From: Candidatus Acetothermia bacterium
Lineage (GTDB): Bacteria > Bipolaricaulota > Bipolaricaulia > UBA7950 > UBA9294
Length of the DNA: 12,044 bases
Direction of reading: 5' to 3'
Assembly: GCA_003545155.1 (NCBI GenBank)
Contig: DQCH01000124.1
Location: 1-12,044, forward strand
A program made the position numbers and the translations under genes. Positions 5,784-12,044 of this stretch are shown in pieces (within the stretch, counting starts at the first letter, position 1; every line of letters starts with the position of its first letter). Below the pieces are notes generated by a model that saw only the letters and a list, made by a program, of their open reading frames with translations, was not told the DNA's origin and ran no database searches.

Positions 5784-5800
5784 TATACGCTTAGCGCATA
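5784..5800. promoter_or_regulatory. operator-like palindrome at the predicted transcription start
   Basis: TATACGCTTAGCGCATA is a 17-bp inverted repeat (centre at 5792) with one mismatched pair (5787/5797). It runs from the end of the -10 across the expected transcription start. A repressor bound here would block the promoter; autoregulation by the product of the ribbon-helix-helix-like gene is the simple explanation, but it is inferred. Confidence 0.5.
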
Positions 5801-5827
5801 ATACAGCCCTTGGTCTTGCTATGTCAA
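5798..5827 (-). promoter_or_regulatory. sigma70-type promoter of the ribbon-helix-helix-like gene
   Basis: The minus strand carries a perfect TTGACA (5822-5827), an 18-base spacer and TATTAT (5798-5803, 5 of 6 matches). Transcription should start at about 5791, giving a leader of about 95 bases to the GTG at 5696. This is the best promoter match in the window. Confidence 0.65.
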
Positions 5828-6456
5828 GCGGAAGAAGCCAAGTCTATTCACAGCACTCAAAATTGCCCGCGTTCCAGATCCCTACTGATCTTAAGGGAAC
5901 GGCCTTGTTTTTTTAAAAACCTGAAAGCCTGAAAAAAAGGTATATAGGGCACCGGGAGGAAGTTCGTCACCTATTTATGACGGTAATCTCGAAGATCCGT
6001 TTCTCATGCGCTTTTTCGCACTCCGTACTTGTGGGAGAGACGCCCGCAACGGGACACTACGCCACTTGTTTCCATCCAATATATGAAATGAATAGTATAG
6101 TATTTACCGTGCAAAACGTACTTAAGGGTGAGAGATAATTTGCGGATCGATGCCGCACAGCTTCTTGTGAACTCCCAACTTAGCGAATTCGCTTTAGGCC
6201 TCGATGCCAAGATAAGAGCAATCAAATAAGGACCACGGTGGGAGACAGCCCCAATTTTAAGTAAAATTTCCTCAGCAAAAACCCATTTTTCGGCCAAGAT
6301 TATATAGACTACACCGTTCCTTTCAGCAATTGCGTAATATACATTACCGACAAACGTAGCGGGATCTGCTATAGTGATTGCGATGAAGAAACCCCCTCAT
6401 CTTTTTCACCACCCGGAGAGGGCGGTCGAGCGATCCAGCTTGGCCGCCCTTGCACT
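5828..6456. other. AT-rich stretch without a convincing intact gene
   Basis: About 630 bases between the promoter of the ribbon-helix-helix-like gene and the end of the PrsW gene. The stretch is clearly richer in A+T than its surroundings in places: 6061-6120 has 20 G/C of 60, against 32 of 60 at 6901-6960. On the minus strand one frame is open from about 6392 down to 6004, but it has no ATG or GTG start, only TTG at 6297 without a ribosome-binding site, and its second half has shadow-like composition. On the plus strand two short overlapping frames look like a broken gene (listed separately). A perfect 12-bp palindrome AGCGAATTCGCT is at 6182-6193. A T-run follows a 4-bp stem at 5893-5914, too weak to call a terminator. 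Confidence 0.5.
5977..6229 (+). pseudogene. possible frameshifted small gene
   Basis: Two abutting plus-strand frames read like protein. The first runs from ATG 5977 for 53 codons to TAA at 6136-6138 and includes SVLVGETPATGHYATCFHP and SIVFTVQNVLKGER. The second, in the +1 frame, runs from GTG 6128 for 33 codons to TAA at 6227-6229 and includes LRIDAAQLLVNSQLSEFALG. Joined near 6130 they would make a product of about 83 residues. I do not recognise a family. GGGAGGA lies 17 bases before the ATG, too far for a normal start. This may be a decayed gene, a sequencing indel or chance; the minus strand is also open here. Confidence 0.25.
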
Positions 6457-7371
6457 TCAAACAGGAAGCACCCAGATGAGAAATCGATTGGCCAAGTAGA
6501 CCGCCGCGACCAGGAGTGGGTAGAGGATGAGAAGCGATAATACCACCGGGTAGACCTGGAACATACCACCCTTGTTCTTCCCAGGCCAGGAGAAGCCCTC
6601 AGCGAACAGGTAATCAATCGGCGGTCGCGGGTACGGCCACTTGTCTCTTCCCTCCGTGATCATGTAGATCAACGCCCGGAACGGTGAGCGGGCGAGTGCC
6701 GCCCGACGCAGCTGGAGGAAGAGACCAACAAGCAGGAGAACATAAGAAAGGAGGGGGATAGTGCCCCCAGTGCTTGCGATCAGGTTGAATGAGCCATGCA
6801 AGGCTACTGCAAAGAGGAACCCCAAAAAAAGCCAGAGGAGCCGCGCACGCCACATTCGAAGAAAGCGCGCGTGACCGACGAGGTATCCAGCAAGCCCGTT
6901 GAACAAAATGTGGCCGGGGAAGGTGCGGGCAAGAACAACAACCCGGAATACCTCATGAAACCGTCCGATGTCACCGGCTGTCCACACCTCGTAGGAACCG
7001 CTAAAAATGTACCAGAAGTCTTCATAGATCCCAAAACCCACCCCCAAGACCCCGAAGTAAATGGCAAAGTCGATCGGCTCAGCGAGGTCGGGGAAACCAA
7101 GCTGCCAGACCGTGCATGCCATCACCAAGAACTTGATCCCTTCCTCGATTAGCCCCGCGGTCACATAGGCGGAGAAAGGGGTCGTGGTATTTCCCAGTGG
7201 GAGAAGATAGCGGATCAGAACGACCGGAATCACCGCCGCCATTCCCAGAACGAAGATCAGCGTCACCGTTGTTGTGGGCAGCCGCCGTAGCGGGTTACTT
7301 CGGTAGAGGAGGAAGATATATAAGAGGGAAAGCCCCGAGGAGAGGTAGATCGACCGCAGAAATAGGCTCAT
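6457..7371 (-). CDS. PrsW-family intramembrane protease
   Basis: A 304-residue polytopic membrane protein with the motifs of PrsW-type intramembrane metalloproteases: EEGIKF at 76-81, GFGIYEDFWY at 112-121 (E117), PGHILFNGLAGYLVG at 152-166 (H154), and LHGSFN at 191-196 (H192). These are the family's conserved metal and active-site positions. About eight hydrophobic segments are visible: residues 3-23, 35-58, 68-90, 103-123, 145-166, 177-197, 205-221 and 274-302. In Bacillus PrsW performs site-1 cleavage of the anti-sigma factor RsiW; substrates of most homologues are unknown. It lies 49 bases downstream of cdsA, last in the valS-folC-uppS-cdsA series. No ribosome-binding site precedes the ATG, and TATAAC at 7383-7388 may be its own -10. 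No sigma/anti-sigma pair is visible nearby. Confidence 0.85.
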   Translation of the reverse strand: MSLFLRSIYLSSGLSLLYIFLLYRSNPLRRLPTTTVTLIFVLGMAAVIPVVLIRYLLPLGNTTTPFSAYVTAGLIEEGIKFLVMACTVWQLGFPDLAEPIDFAIYFGVLGVGFGIYEDFWYIFSGSYEVWTAGDIGRFHEVFRVVVLARTFPGHILFNGLAGYLVGHARFLRMWRARLLWLFLGFLFAVALHGSFNLIASTGGTIPLLSYVLLLVGLFLQLRRAALARSPFRALIYMITEGRDKWPYPRPPIDYLFAEGFSWPGKNKGGMFQVYPVVLSLLILYPLLVAAVYLANRFLIWVLPV

Positions 7372-7382
7372 CGTACAGCGAT

Positions 7383-7388
7383 GTTATA
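7383..7388 (-). promoter_or_regulatory. possible -10 element for the PrsW gene
   Basis: The minus strand reads TATAAC (5 of 6 matches to TATAAT) 11 bases before the ATG at 7371, which would put the transcription start about 5 bases from the start codon. A good -35 is missing: TTGATT is 15 bases upstream (short spacing), and GATTGA sits at 17. It agrees with the absence of a ribosome-binding site, but is weak on its own. Confidence 0.25.
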
Positions 7389-7420
7389 GGGGACGCCAGC
7401 ATGAATCAATCGGGTTGCGC

Positions 7421-8281
7421 TTACATAAAACGCGGGAAAAGCACGTAGGAATAATAGAAGAAAAAAACGGGCAGGGCAAATAAGAGCCCATCAATTCGGT
7501 CTAGAGCCCCACCATGGCCAGGGAGAAACGTCCCTGAGTCCTTGACCCCGGCGGCTCGCTTCAGCTTTGACTCGAAGACGTCGCCCAATTGGACCGCTAA
7601 CCCAACGAGGAACGAAACGACAAGAATATGAGGGAAGCCTTTCCAAAAGGCGAACTGTCGCCACACAGGGGAAAGCGTTGCCCCAACCGCGGCACCACCG
7701 ACGGTCAATATAAACCCACCAATGATGCCCTCCCACGTTTTCTTCGGACTGACGCTGGGAAAGGCGTGATGCTTCCCCAGCAAGCTCCCGGCGAGGTAGG
7801 CACCGCTGTCGTAGCCCCACACCATGAGGAGGATGACCAGCGCGTGCGCCGCGCCCATATACGGTTTGTCCACCACCCCGCTGACGTAGATGAGGTAGAA
7901 GAAACGTAGCAGCCAGGGAATATACAGGAGGCCGAACACCCCGGCCACAGCCTGCAGAAACCCCTTTCGATGCGGCATGCTTCCCAGGTAGCGCAGCACC
8001 TGGTAGGCGATCGCCAGAAGGAGGGTGACGTCGCCATAGCGGCCATCGAAGACGACGTAGCTGAAGATTAGCACCGGTATCCAGATGAGAAATTCCGGTG
8101 CGGCGAGGGGAACTCCCAGTCGTCGCATCAGTTGCAGGTATTCCACCGCGGCAGGGTAGGCTACGACGAGAATGAGGATCCCCACGATCCACTGTGACTC
8201 AAACTGCGTGCCTACGTAAAGCACACAAAATACGATCCCCCCTGCGATGAGTGCACTGACTAACCTTTTGATCACATTCAT
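7421..8281 (-). CDS. cdsA: phosphatidate cytidylyltransferase (CDP-diglyceride synthase)
   Basis: A 286-residue inner-membrane enzyme that makes CDP-diacylglycerol from phosphatidic acid and CTP, the common precursor of bacterial phospholipids. The chain is mostly hydrophobic helices (for example 7-23, 31-47, 63-79, 142-158, 185-201, 218-233). The CdsA signature is at 238-264: SKLKR (238-242), KD (247-248), GHGG (255-258) and DRID (261-264), carrying the metal-binding aspartates. SPKKTWEG at 178-185 is also family-typical. The length matches the family (about 270-290). The ATG lies 3 bases after the uppS stop, with AAGGA about 12 bases upstream, so the two are almost surely co-translated. The uppS-cdsA order is found in many bacteria. 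Confidence 0.96.
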   Translation of the reverse strand: MNVIKRLVSALIAGGIVFCVLYVGTQFESQWIVGILILVVAYPAAVEYLQLMRRLGVPLAAPEFLIWIPVLIFSYVVFDGRYGDVTLLLAIAYQVLRYLGSMPHRKGFLQAVAGVFGLLYIPWLLRFFYLIYVSGVVDKPYMGAAHALVILLMVWGYDSGAYLAGSLLGKHHAFPSVSPKKTWEGIIGGFILTVGGAAVGATLSPVWRQFAFWKGFPHILVVSFLVGLAVQLGDVFESKLKRAAGVKDSGTFLPGHGGALDRIDGLLFALPVFFFYYSYVLFPRFM

Positions 8282-8284
8282 TGC

Positions 8285-9025
8285 CTAGACATTCCTTACA
8301 CCGCCGAAGCGGCGTTCTCGTTTCTGGTATGAGGCGATGGTCTTAAGCAACTCGGCCGGGGTGAAATCCGGCCAAAGGGTGCCAGTAAAATAGAGCTCGG
8401 CGTAGGCTGCCTGCCAGAGAAGGAAGTTGGAGAGGCGCATCTCCCCGCTTGTTCGAATGATAATGTCAGGATCGGGAATCCCATCGGTATAGAGGAAGCA
8501 AGCGAAGGAATTTTCATCGAGTTCAACTAAGTTGAGCTTCCCTGCAACTGCAGCAGAGGCGACCCTCTGACAGGCGCGGACGATCTCCTGTCGGGCGCCG
8601 TAGTTTAGGGCTACGTTCAGAAGTAGTCGGTCATTCTGTGCCGTTTGTTCGATCGCGTTTCTGACAGTCTCTCGTATCTGGGATGGAAGCCCTCCTAGGT
8701 CGCCGGAGACGATGAGCCGGACTCCCTCTCTGATGAACTCCTTCAACTTTTCGGTGATGAATTGGTCAAGGAGGTGCATCAGGAAGTCAACCTCCTCTGC
8801 TGGGCGGTTCCAGTTCTCGGTGGAGAAGGCAAACAGGGTCAGGTTTTTGAGGCCAAGCTTTCCTCCAGCGAAGCGGATAAGTCGCTCCGCCGCCTGGGCC
8901 CCGGCCTGGTGACCGGCAACGCGTGGAAGGCCTCGCGCCTTAGCCCAGCGGCCGTTCCCATCCATGATCACAGCCACGTGACGTGGCAATCCGTCAGCTC
9001 TAACCTGCTTGATCAGGGTCGACAC
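8285..9025 (-). CDS. uppS: undecaprenyl diphosphate synthase (cis-prenyltransferase)
   Basis: A 246-residue cytosolic enzyme that adds isopentenyl units in cis to farnesyl diphosphate, making the C55 lipid carrier for peptidoglycan and surface polysaccharides. Conserved blocks are HVAVIMDGNGRWAKARG (16-32, with catalytic D22), FSTENWNRP (67-75), and RTSGEMRLSNFLLWQAAYAE (191-210), followed by WPDF (218-221). The length is typical. It starts at GTG 9025, preceded by GGAGG (9030-9034) inside the end of folC, and the first ATG would remove the substrate-binding block, so GTG is secure. It overlaps folC by 13 bases and is followed by cdsA after 3 bases. Confidence 0.97.
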   Translation of the reverse strand: MSTLIKQVRADGLPRHVAVIMDGNGRWAKARGLPRVAGHQAGAQAAERLIRFAGGKLGLKNLTLFAFSTENWNRPAEEVDFLMHLLDQFITEKLKEFIREGVRLIVSGDLGGLPSQIRETVRNAIEQTAQNDRLLLNVALNYGARQEIVRACQRVASAAVAGKLNLVELDENSFACFLYTDGIPDPDIIIRTSGEMRLSNFLLWQAAYAELYFTGTLWPDFTPAELLKTIASYQKRERRFGGVRNV

Positions 9026-10302
9026 GGGACCTCCATCAAAATCGGCCTGGCTTCGCGTAGCACGGTGAGCGAACCGGTGACAAAGAGTACATCTTGAGCT
9101 TCAAGACAACTACGCGCACTGATCAACCCCTCTTCCACAGAGGGAGCCTGCTTACACTCAACTCCTAAGGATGAAGCAATCTTAGCCAGAAGATCAAGCG
9201 GGAGGGCGCGTGGGCTTTGCGAACATGTGAGGGTTACCTTAGTGAACAGAGGAAAGAGGACGTGACAAATCGCCTCTGCCTCCTTATCGGAAAGGATCCC
9301 GAACAGGAGATGGCGATGCAGGCGCTTCGGAACGTAGCGCTTAACATCTTTGGCCAAGGCCAGTGCGGCTGGAAGGTTGTGTGCGCCGTCGAGGATGATC
9401 GTTGGATTAAGCTTCATCACTTCGAACCGACCGGGCCAGGAAACATCGGTCAGACCAGCGGCAACGGCATCATTAGATAAAATAAAGCCGGCTTTACGCA
9501 ACAGTTCCACCGCTCGTAAAGTGATCTTTAGATTCTCGCCCTGATAGCCCCCGAGAAGGGCGAGGTCGATCGTTTCGGGAAGATCGCTTGCCTCGATTCG
9601 GTAGGTTGTCCTCTTCCAGTCAAAGGCGATCCTTTCCACTGCCACCGGATCGCAGCGAGCAAGAGGCGCTCGCGCCTTTTCACATTCCTTGATGATGATC
9701 TCCTCCGCCTCAGGTGAAAGTTCCCCCGCGAGGAAGGGGACGCCAGCCTTGGCGATCCCAGCCTTCTCCCAAGCGATCTGTTTAAGCATCTCCCCCAGGA
9801 GGGCGAGGTGATCGCGGCCGACGTTAGTCAAAATCGTTAAGAGAGGATCCAAAACGTTCGTGGCATCAAACCGCCCTCCAAGCCCTACCTCAACCACAGC
9901 GAGCTTTACACGACTTTTTGCAAAGTGGGCAAAGGCGATTGCTGTCAGTACTTCAAAGAGGGTCGGCCGATCCTCTGCGCTTTTTAAGACTGGAAGGATC
10001 TGCTCTACTCTCCCCGCAACATCTTCCTCGCTGATCCAGCGATTATTAACGCTGATCCGATCGCGAAAGTCTATCAGGTCAGGAGAAGTGAAGCGCCCCA
10101 CGCGGTAGCCAGCCTGCAAAAGGATACTAGAGAGCATTGCTGCAACCGAACCTTTCCCATTTGTCCCAGCAATATGAATTGCGCGAAAGGCACGTTCCGG
10201 GTGGTCCAGCACATCAAGAAGACGGTTGATACGCGCAAGACCCGGCTTTACTTTAAGAGAGGGAAGACCATCTAAGATAAAGCGGGCCTCGGTATATTTC
10301 AT
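9013..10302 (-). CDS. folC: folylpolyglutamate synthase / dihydrofolate synthase
   Basis: A 429-residue Mur-ligase-like enzyme that adds glutamates to folates with ATP, and in many bacteria also makes dihydrofolate from dihydropteroate. The ATP-binding loop is HIAGTNGKGSV at 43-53. Other family blocks are FTSPDLIDFRDRI (71-83), VEVGLGGRFDATNV (137-150), DHLALLG (164-170), WEKAGI (178-183, K180 being the usual carbamylated lysine), WPGRFE (289-294) and ILDGAHN (303-309). The length is typical. The start ATG directly follows the valS stop (TAGATG), with GGAGGAG as ribosome-binding site inside the end of valS. valS followed by folC is a known arrangement in Firmicutes. The sequence cannot tell whether it has one or both activities. 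Confidence 0.96.
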   Translation of the reverse strand: MKYTEARFILDGLPSLKVKPGLARINRLLDVLDHPERAFRAIHIAGTNGKGSVAAMLSSILLQAGYRVGRFTSPDLIDFRDRISVNNRWISEEDVAGRVEQILPVLKSAEDRPTLFEVLTAIAFAHFAKSRVKLAVVEVGLGGRFDATNVLDPLLTILTNVGRDHLALLGEMLKQIAWEKAGIAKAGVPFLAGELSPEAEEIIIKECEKARAPLARCDPVAVERIAFDWKRTTYRIEASDLPETIDLALLGGYQGENLKITLRAVELLRKAGFILSNDAVAAGLTDVSWPGRFEVMKLNPTIILDGAHNLPAALALAKDVKRYVPKRLHRHLLFGILSDKEAEAICHVLFPLFTKVTLTCSQSPRALPLDLLAKIASSLGVECKQAPSVEEGLISARSCLEAQDVLFVTGSLTVLREARPILMEVPCRP

Positions 10303-12044
10303 CTACTCCTCCAGCGCGGTAAGGTTCGCTTGCAGTCGCTCCTGCTTAGCGAGGAGCTCCTCCTGCTTCTTGTGCTCCTTTTTTACGACCTCACGCGGTG
10401 CCTGTTCGAGAAACGAGGGGTTCGTGAGGTTTCTCATGGCCTTCGCTAATTCGGTTTTTACCTGATTTAACTCCTTACGCAGACGGGAGCACTCTGCGTT
10501 AATGTCGATCAGTTCGGTGAGGGGGACGAATAGCTCTGCATCAGTGAGAACCTGCCGGGCCGAACCTGGAGGGGCACTAATGTCCTTTTTGATTTGCCAC
10601 TCGTCCGCGCCAACGAGGGCGTTAAGCGCCTGAGATTTGCGAGCTAAAAGCGCCGATAGCTCAGGGTTGAAAGTCCGTACTAGGACCTTAAGGCGTGCGT
10701 TTTGGGGAACATTCAACTCGGCACGGATCATCCGGACCGCGTTGACCACCTCCTGAAAGGCCGCCATCTTTGCTTCAACCTGTGAATCACTCGTCGCCGG
10801 CTGCGGAAAGGCGGCGATGGAAAGGGATACCGGTTCCTCACCAAGGATCTGCCAGATCTCCTCGCTGATGAAGGGAACGAATGGGTGCAAGAGCTTTAAG
10901 ATCTCCTTTAAAACGTGGTAGAGGATCCCCTTCACCGCTTGATCTTGCTTAAAGGCAAGCCTCACCTTGGCGAGCTCGAGGTACCAGTCGCAGAAGTCAT
11001 GCCAGATGAAGGCATACAAGGACTCGCTAGCGAGGTTGAAATTATAGGAATCGAGGTTCGCGCGAATCGTTAAGATCGTCCTTGACAGTCGCGATAGGAT
11101 GAACCGGTCCTCCAACTCGGAGATCTCGGCGGGAAGCCCCGGCCGCTCATCCCCTAGGTTTAGAAGGACAAAGCGGGCCATGTTCCAGATCTTGTTTAAG
11201 AAGTTCCGGCTTGACTCGATGTCGCGCATCGCCACCCGCATCCCGCGTCCCTTGGAGGTAGACTGTGCCAAGGTGAAGCGTAATGCGTCCATTCCGTAAC
11301 TATCCTTCACCTCCAAAGGATCGATGATGTTCCCCCGCGAGGAACTCATCTTTATCCCGTGCTCATCCTCAATGAGTGGGGTGAAATAGACCTGGCGGAA
11401 TGGGACCTTTCCCATAAAGTGGATCCCCATCATGATCATCCGCGCTACCCAGAAGAAGATGATATCAAATCCAGTGATCAAAAGTGAGGTTGGATAGAAG
11501 TAGTTAAGTTCCGCCGTCTCCTCGGGCCAGCCCATCACCGAGAATGGAAACAGGGCAGAACTGAACCATGTATCGAGAACGTCGGAGTCCTGATGGATCT
11601 CTGCACTCCTGCATACCGGGCATCTAGCCGGGTCCTCCCGGGATACGATCGTCTCGCCGCAGGCCTGACAATACCAGACAGGAATCTGGTGACCCCACCA
11701 TAGCTGCCGGGAGATACACCAGTCTTTGATATTCTCCATCCAGTCGAAGTACAGCCTCTTCCATCTTTTAGGGATGAACATGACCTCGTCTGAGTGAACA
11801 GCCTCTATCGCCGGGGCGGCAAGCTCCTTCATTCTCACAAACCACTGGTTGGAGATGAGAGGCTCCACTGGGGTATCACAGCGCTGGCAGTGCCCAATCG
11901 AGTGTGGATACGGCTCTACCTTCACTAGAACTAAAGCGGTCTTTAGATCCTCGATCATGCGGGTGCGTGCCTCTTCTACAGTAAGACCGGCATAGGCATC
12001 GGCGTTCTCGTTTAGCGTTCCGTCCCCGTTTAGGATATTGATCG
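10303..12044 (-). CDS. valS: valyl-tRNA synthetase (C-terminal part, cut by window edge)
   Basis: The C-terminal 580 or so residues of the class I enzyme that charges tRNA-Val; full enzymes are about 880 residues, so the N-terminal third (with the HIGH motif and most of the editing domain) lies beyond the right edge. Visible in order: CQRC near 11878-11889; WCISRQLWWGHQIPVWYC; a zinc-binding set of cysteines in CQAC and CPVC; TWFSSALFPFSVMGWP, typical of ValRS; FDIIFFWVARMIMMG; then KMSSSRGN (KMSSS at 11338-11352), where the usual sequence is KMSKS. The anticodon-binding helical domain and a C-terminal charged coiled coil (about 10306-10500) complete it. The frame is open to the edge, so the ATG at 11958 is internal. 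The end adjoins folC. Confidence 0.97.
   Translation of the reverse strand, partial: INILNGDGTLNENADAYAGLTVEEARTRMIEDLKTALVLVKVEPYPHSIGHCQRCDTPVEPLISNQWFVRMKELAAPAIEAVHSDEVMFIPKRWKRLYFDWMENIKDWCISRQLWWGHQIPVWYCQACGETIVSREDPARCPVCRSAEIHQDSDVLDTWFSSALFPFSVMGWPEETAELNYFYPTSLLITGFDIIFFWVARMIMMGIHFMGKVPFRQVYFTPLIEDEHGIKMSSSRGNIIDPLEVKDSYGMDALRFTLAQSTSKGRGMRVAMRDIESSRNFLNKIWNMARFVLLNLGDERPGLPAEISELEDRFILSRLSRTILTIRANLDSYNFNLASESLYAFIWHDFCDWYLELAKVRLAFKQDQAVKGILYHVLKEILKLLHPFVPFISEEIWQILGEEPVSLSIAAFPQPATSDSQVEAKMAAFQEVVNAVRMIRAELNVPQNARLKVLVRTFNPELSALLARKSQALNALVGADEWQIKKDISAPPGSARQVLTDAELFVPLTELIDINAECSRLRKELNQVKTELAKAMRNLTNPSFLEQAPREVVKKEHKKQEELLAKQERLQANLTALEE

Noticed and set aside
5584..5916. 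110-codon plus-strand frame
   Set aside because: Antisense to the ribbon-helix-helix-like gene and its promoter; no ribosome-binding site and no protein-like pattern.
6408..6426. 7-bp hairpin downstream of the PrsW gene
   Set aside because: The stem includes a G-T pair, and on the minus strand it is followed by an A-run, not a T-run; not an intrinsic terminator for the cluster.
6369..6853. Open frames on the minus strand over the end of the PrsW gene
   Set aside because: Out-of-frame shadows of the PrsW coding sequence, rich in serine and arginine or proline.
7491..8192. 233-codon open frame on the same strand as cdsA
   Set aside because: Rich in R, G, P and S, it is an out-of-frame reading of the clearly recognised cdsA.
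1..12044. tRNA genes, CRISPR repeats, insertion sequences
   Set aside because: No cloverleaf-like segment, regularly spaced repeat or transposase-like reading frame was found by eye in the intergenic parts.

Overview
The window is a compact, mid-GC bacterial chromosome segment, most of it on the minus strand. Both ends cut a gene: nuoF at the left and valS at the right. A signal-peptide protein predicted to form a beta-barrel points to a two-membrane cell envelope. Together with a bacterial THEP1-type NTPase, NuoE/NuoF-type NADH-oxidising subunits and the valS-folC linkage, this suggests a deep-branching anaerobe. Bipolaricaulota (Acetothermia) or a neighbouring lineage is my guess, at low confidence, because no rRNA or other direct marker is present.

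Left part (1-5263). nuoE and nuoF overlap by 4 bases and encode the FMN/[2Fe-2S] NADH-oxidising module of a complex I, formate dehydrogenase or bifurcating hydrogenase. Divergent from them is a Nudix hydrolase, whose 3' end overlaps the end of a secreted beta-barrel-like protein. Upstream of the barrel gene lies dinB (DNA polymerase IV), which overlaps by 4 bases an uncharacterised basic protein. That protein is divergent from a THEP1-like nucleoside triphosphatase, with only 25 bases between the two starts; both may be leaderless.

Middle (5264-6456). This is the accessory-looking part. It has a small ribbon-helix-helix-like protein with a double Shine-Dalgarno, a good sigma70-type promoter and a 17-bp operator-like palindrome over the expected start of transcription. 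A 42-codon small ORF lies downstream. On the far side is an AT-rich stretch with no convincing gene but with traces of one broken small gene.

Right part (6457-12044). Five genes run on the minus strand in the order valS, folC, uppS, cdsA, prsW. valS/folC are adjacent with no gap, folC/uppS overlap by 13 bases, and uppS/cdsA are 3 bases apart. The prsW-family intramembrane protease follows after 49 bases, possibly with its own promoter. The cluster joins tRNA charging and folate polyglutamylation to the lipid-carrier and phospholipid-precursor steps of envelope synthesis.

No tRNA, rRNA, CRISPR array, insertion sequence or strong intrinsic terminator was seen. The most unusual material is the small-gene island between 5264 and 6456 and the overlapping divergent promoters near 4700.
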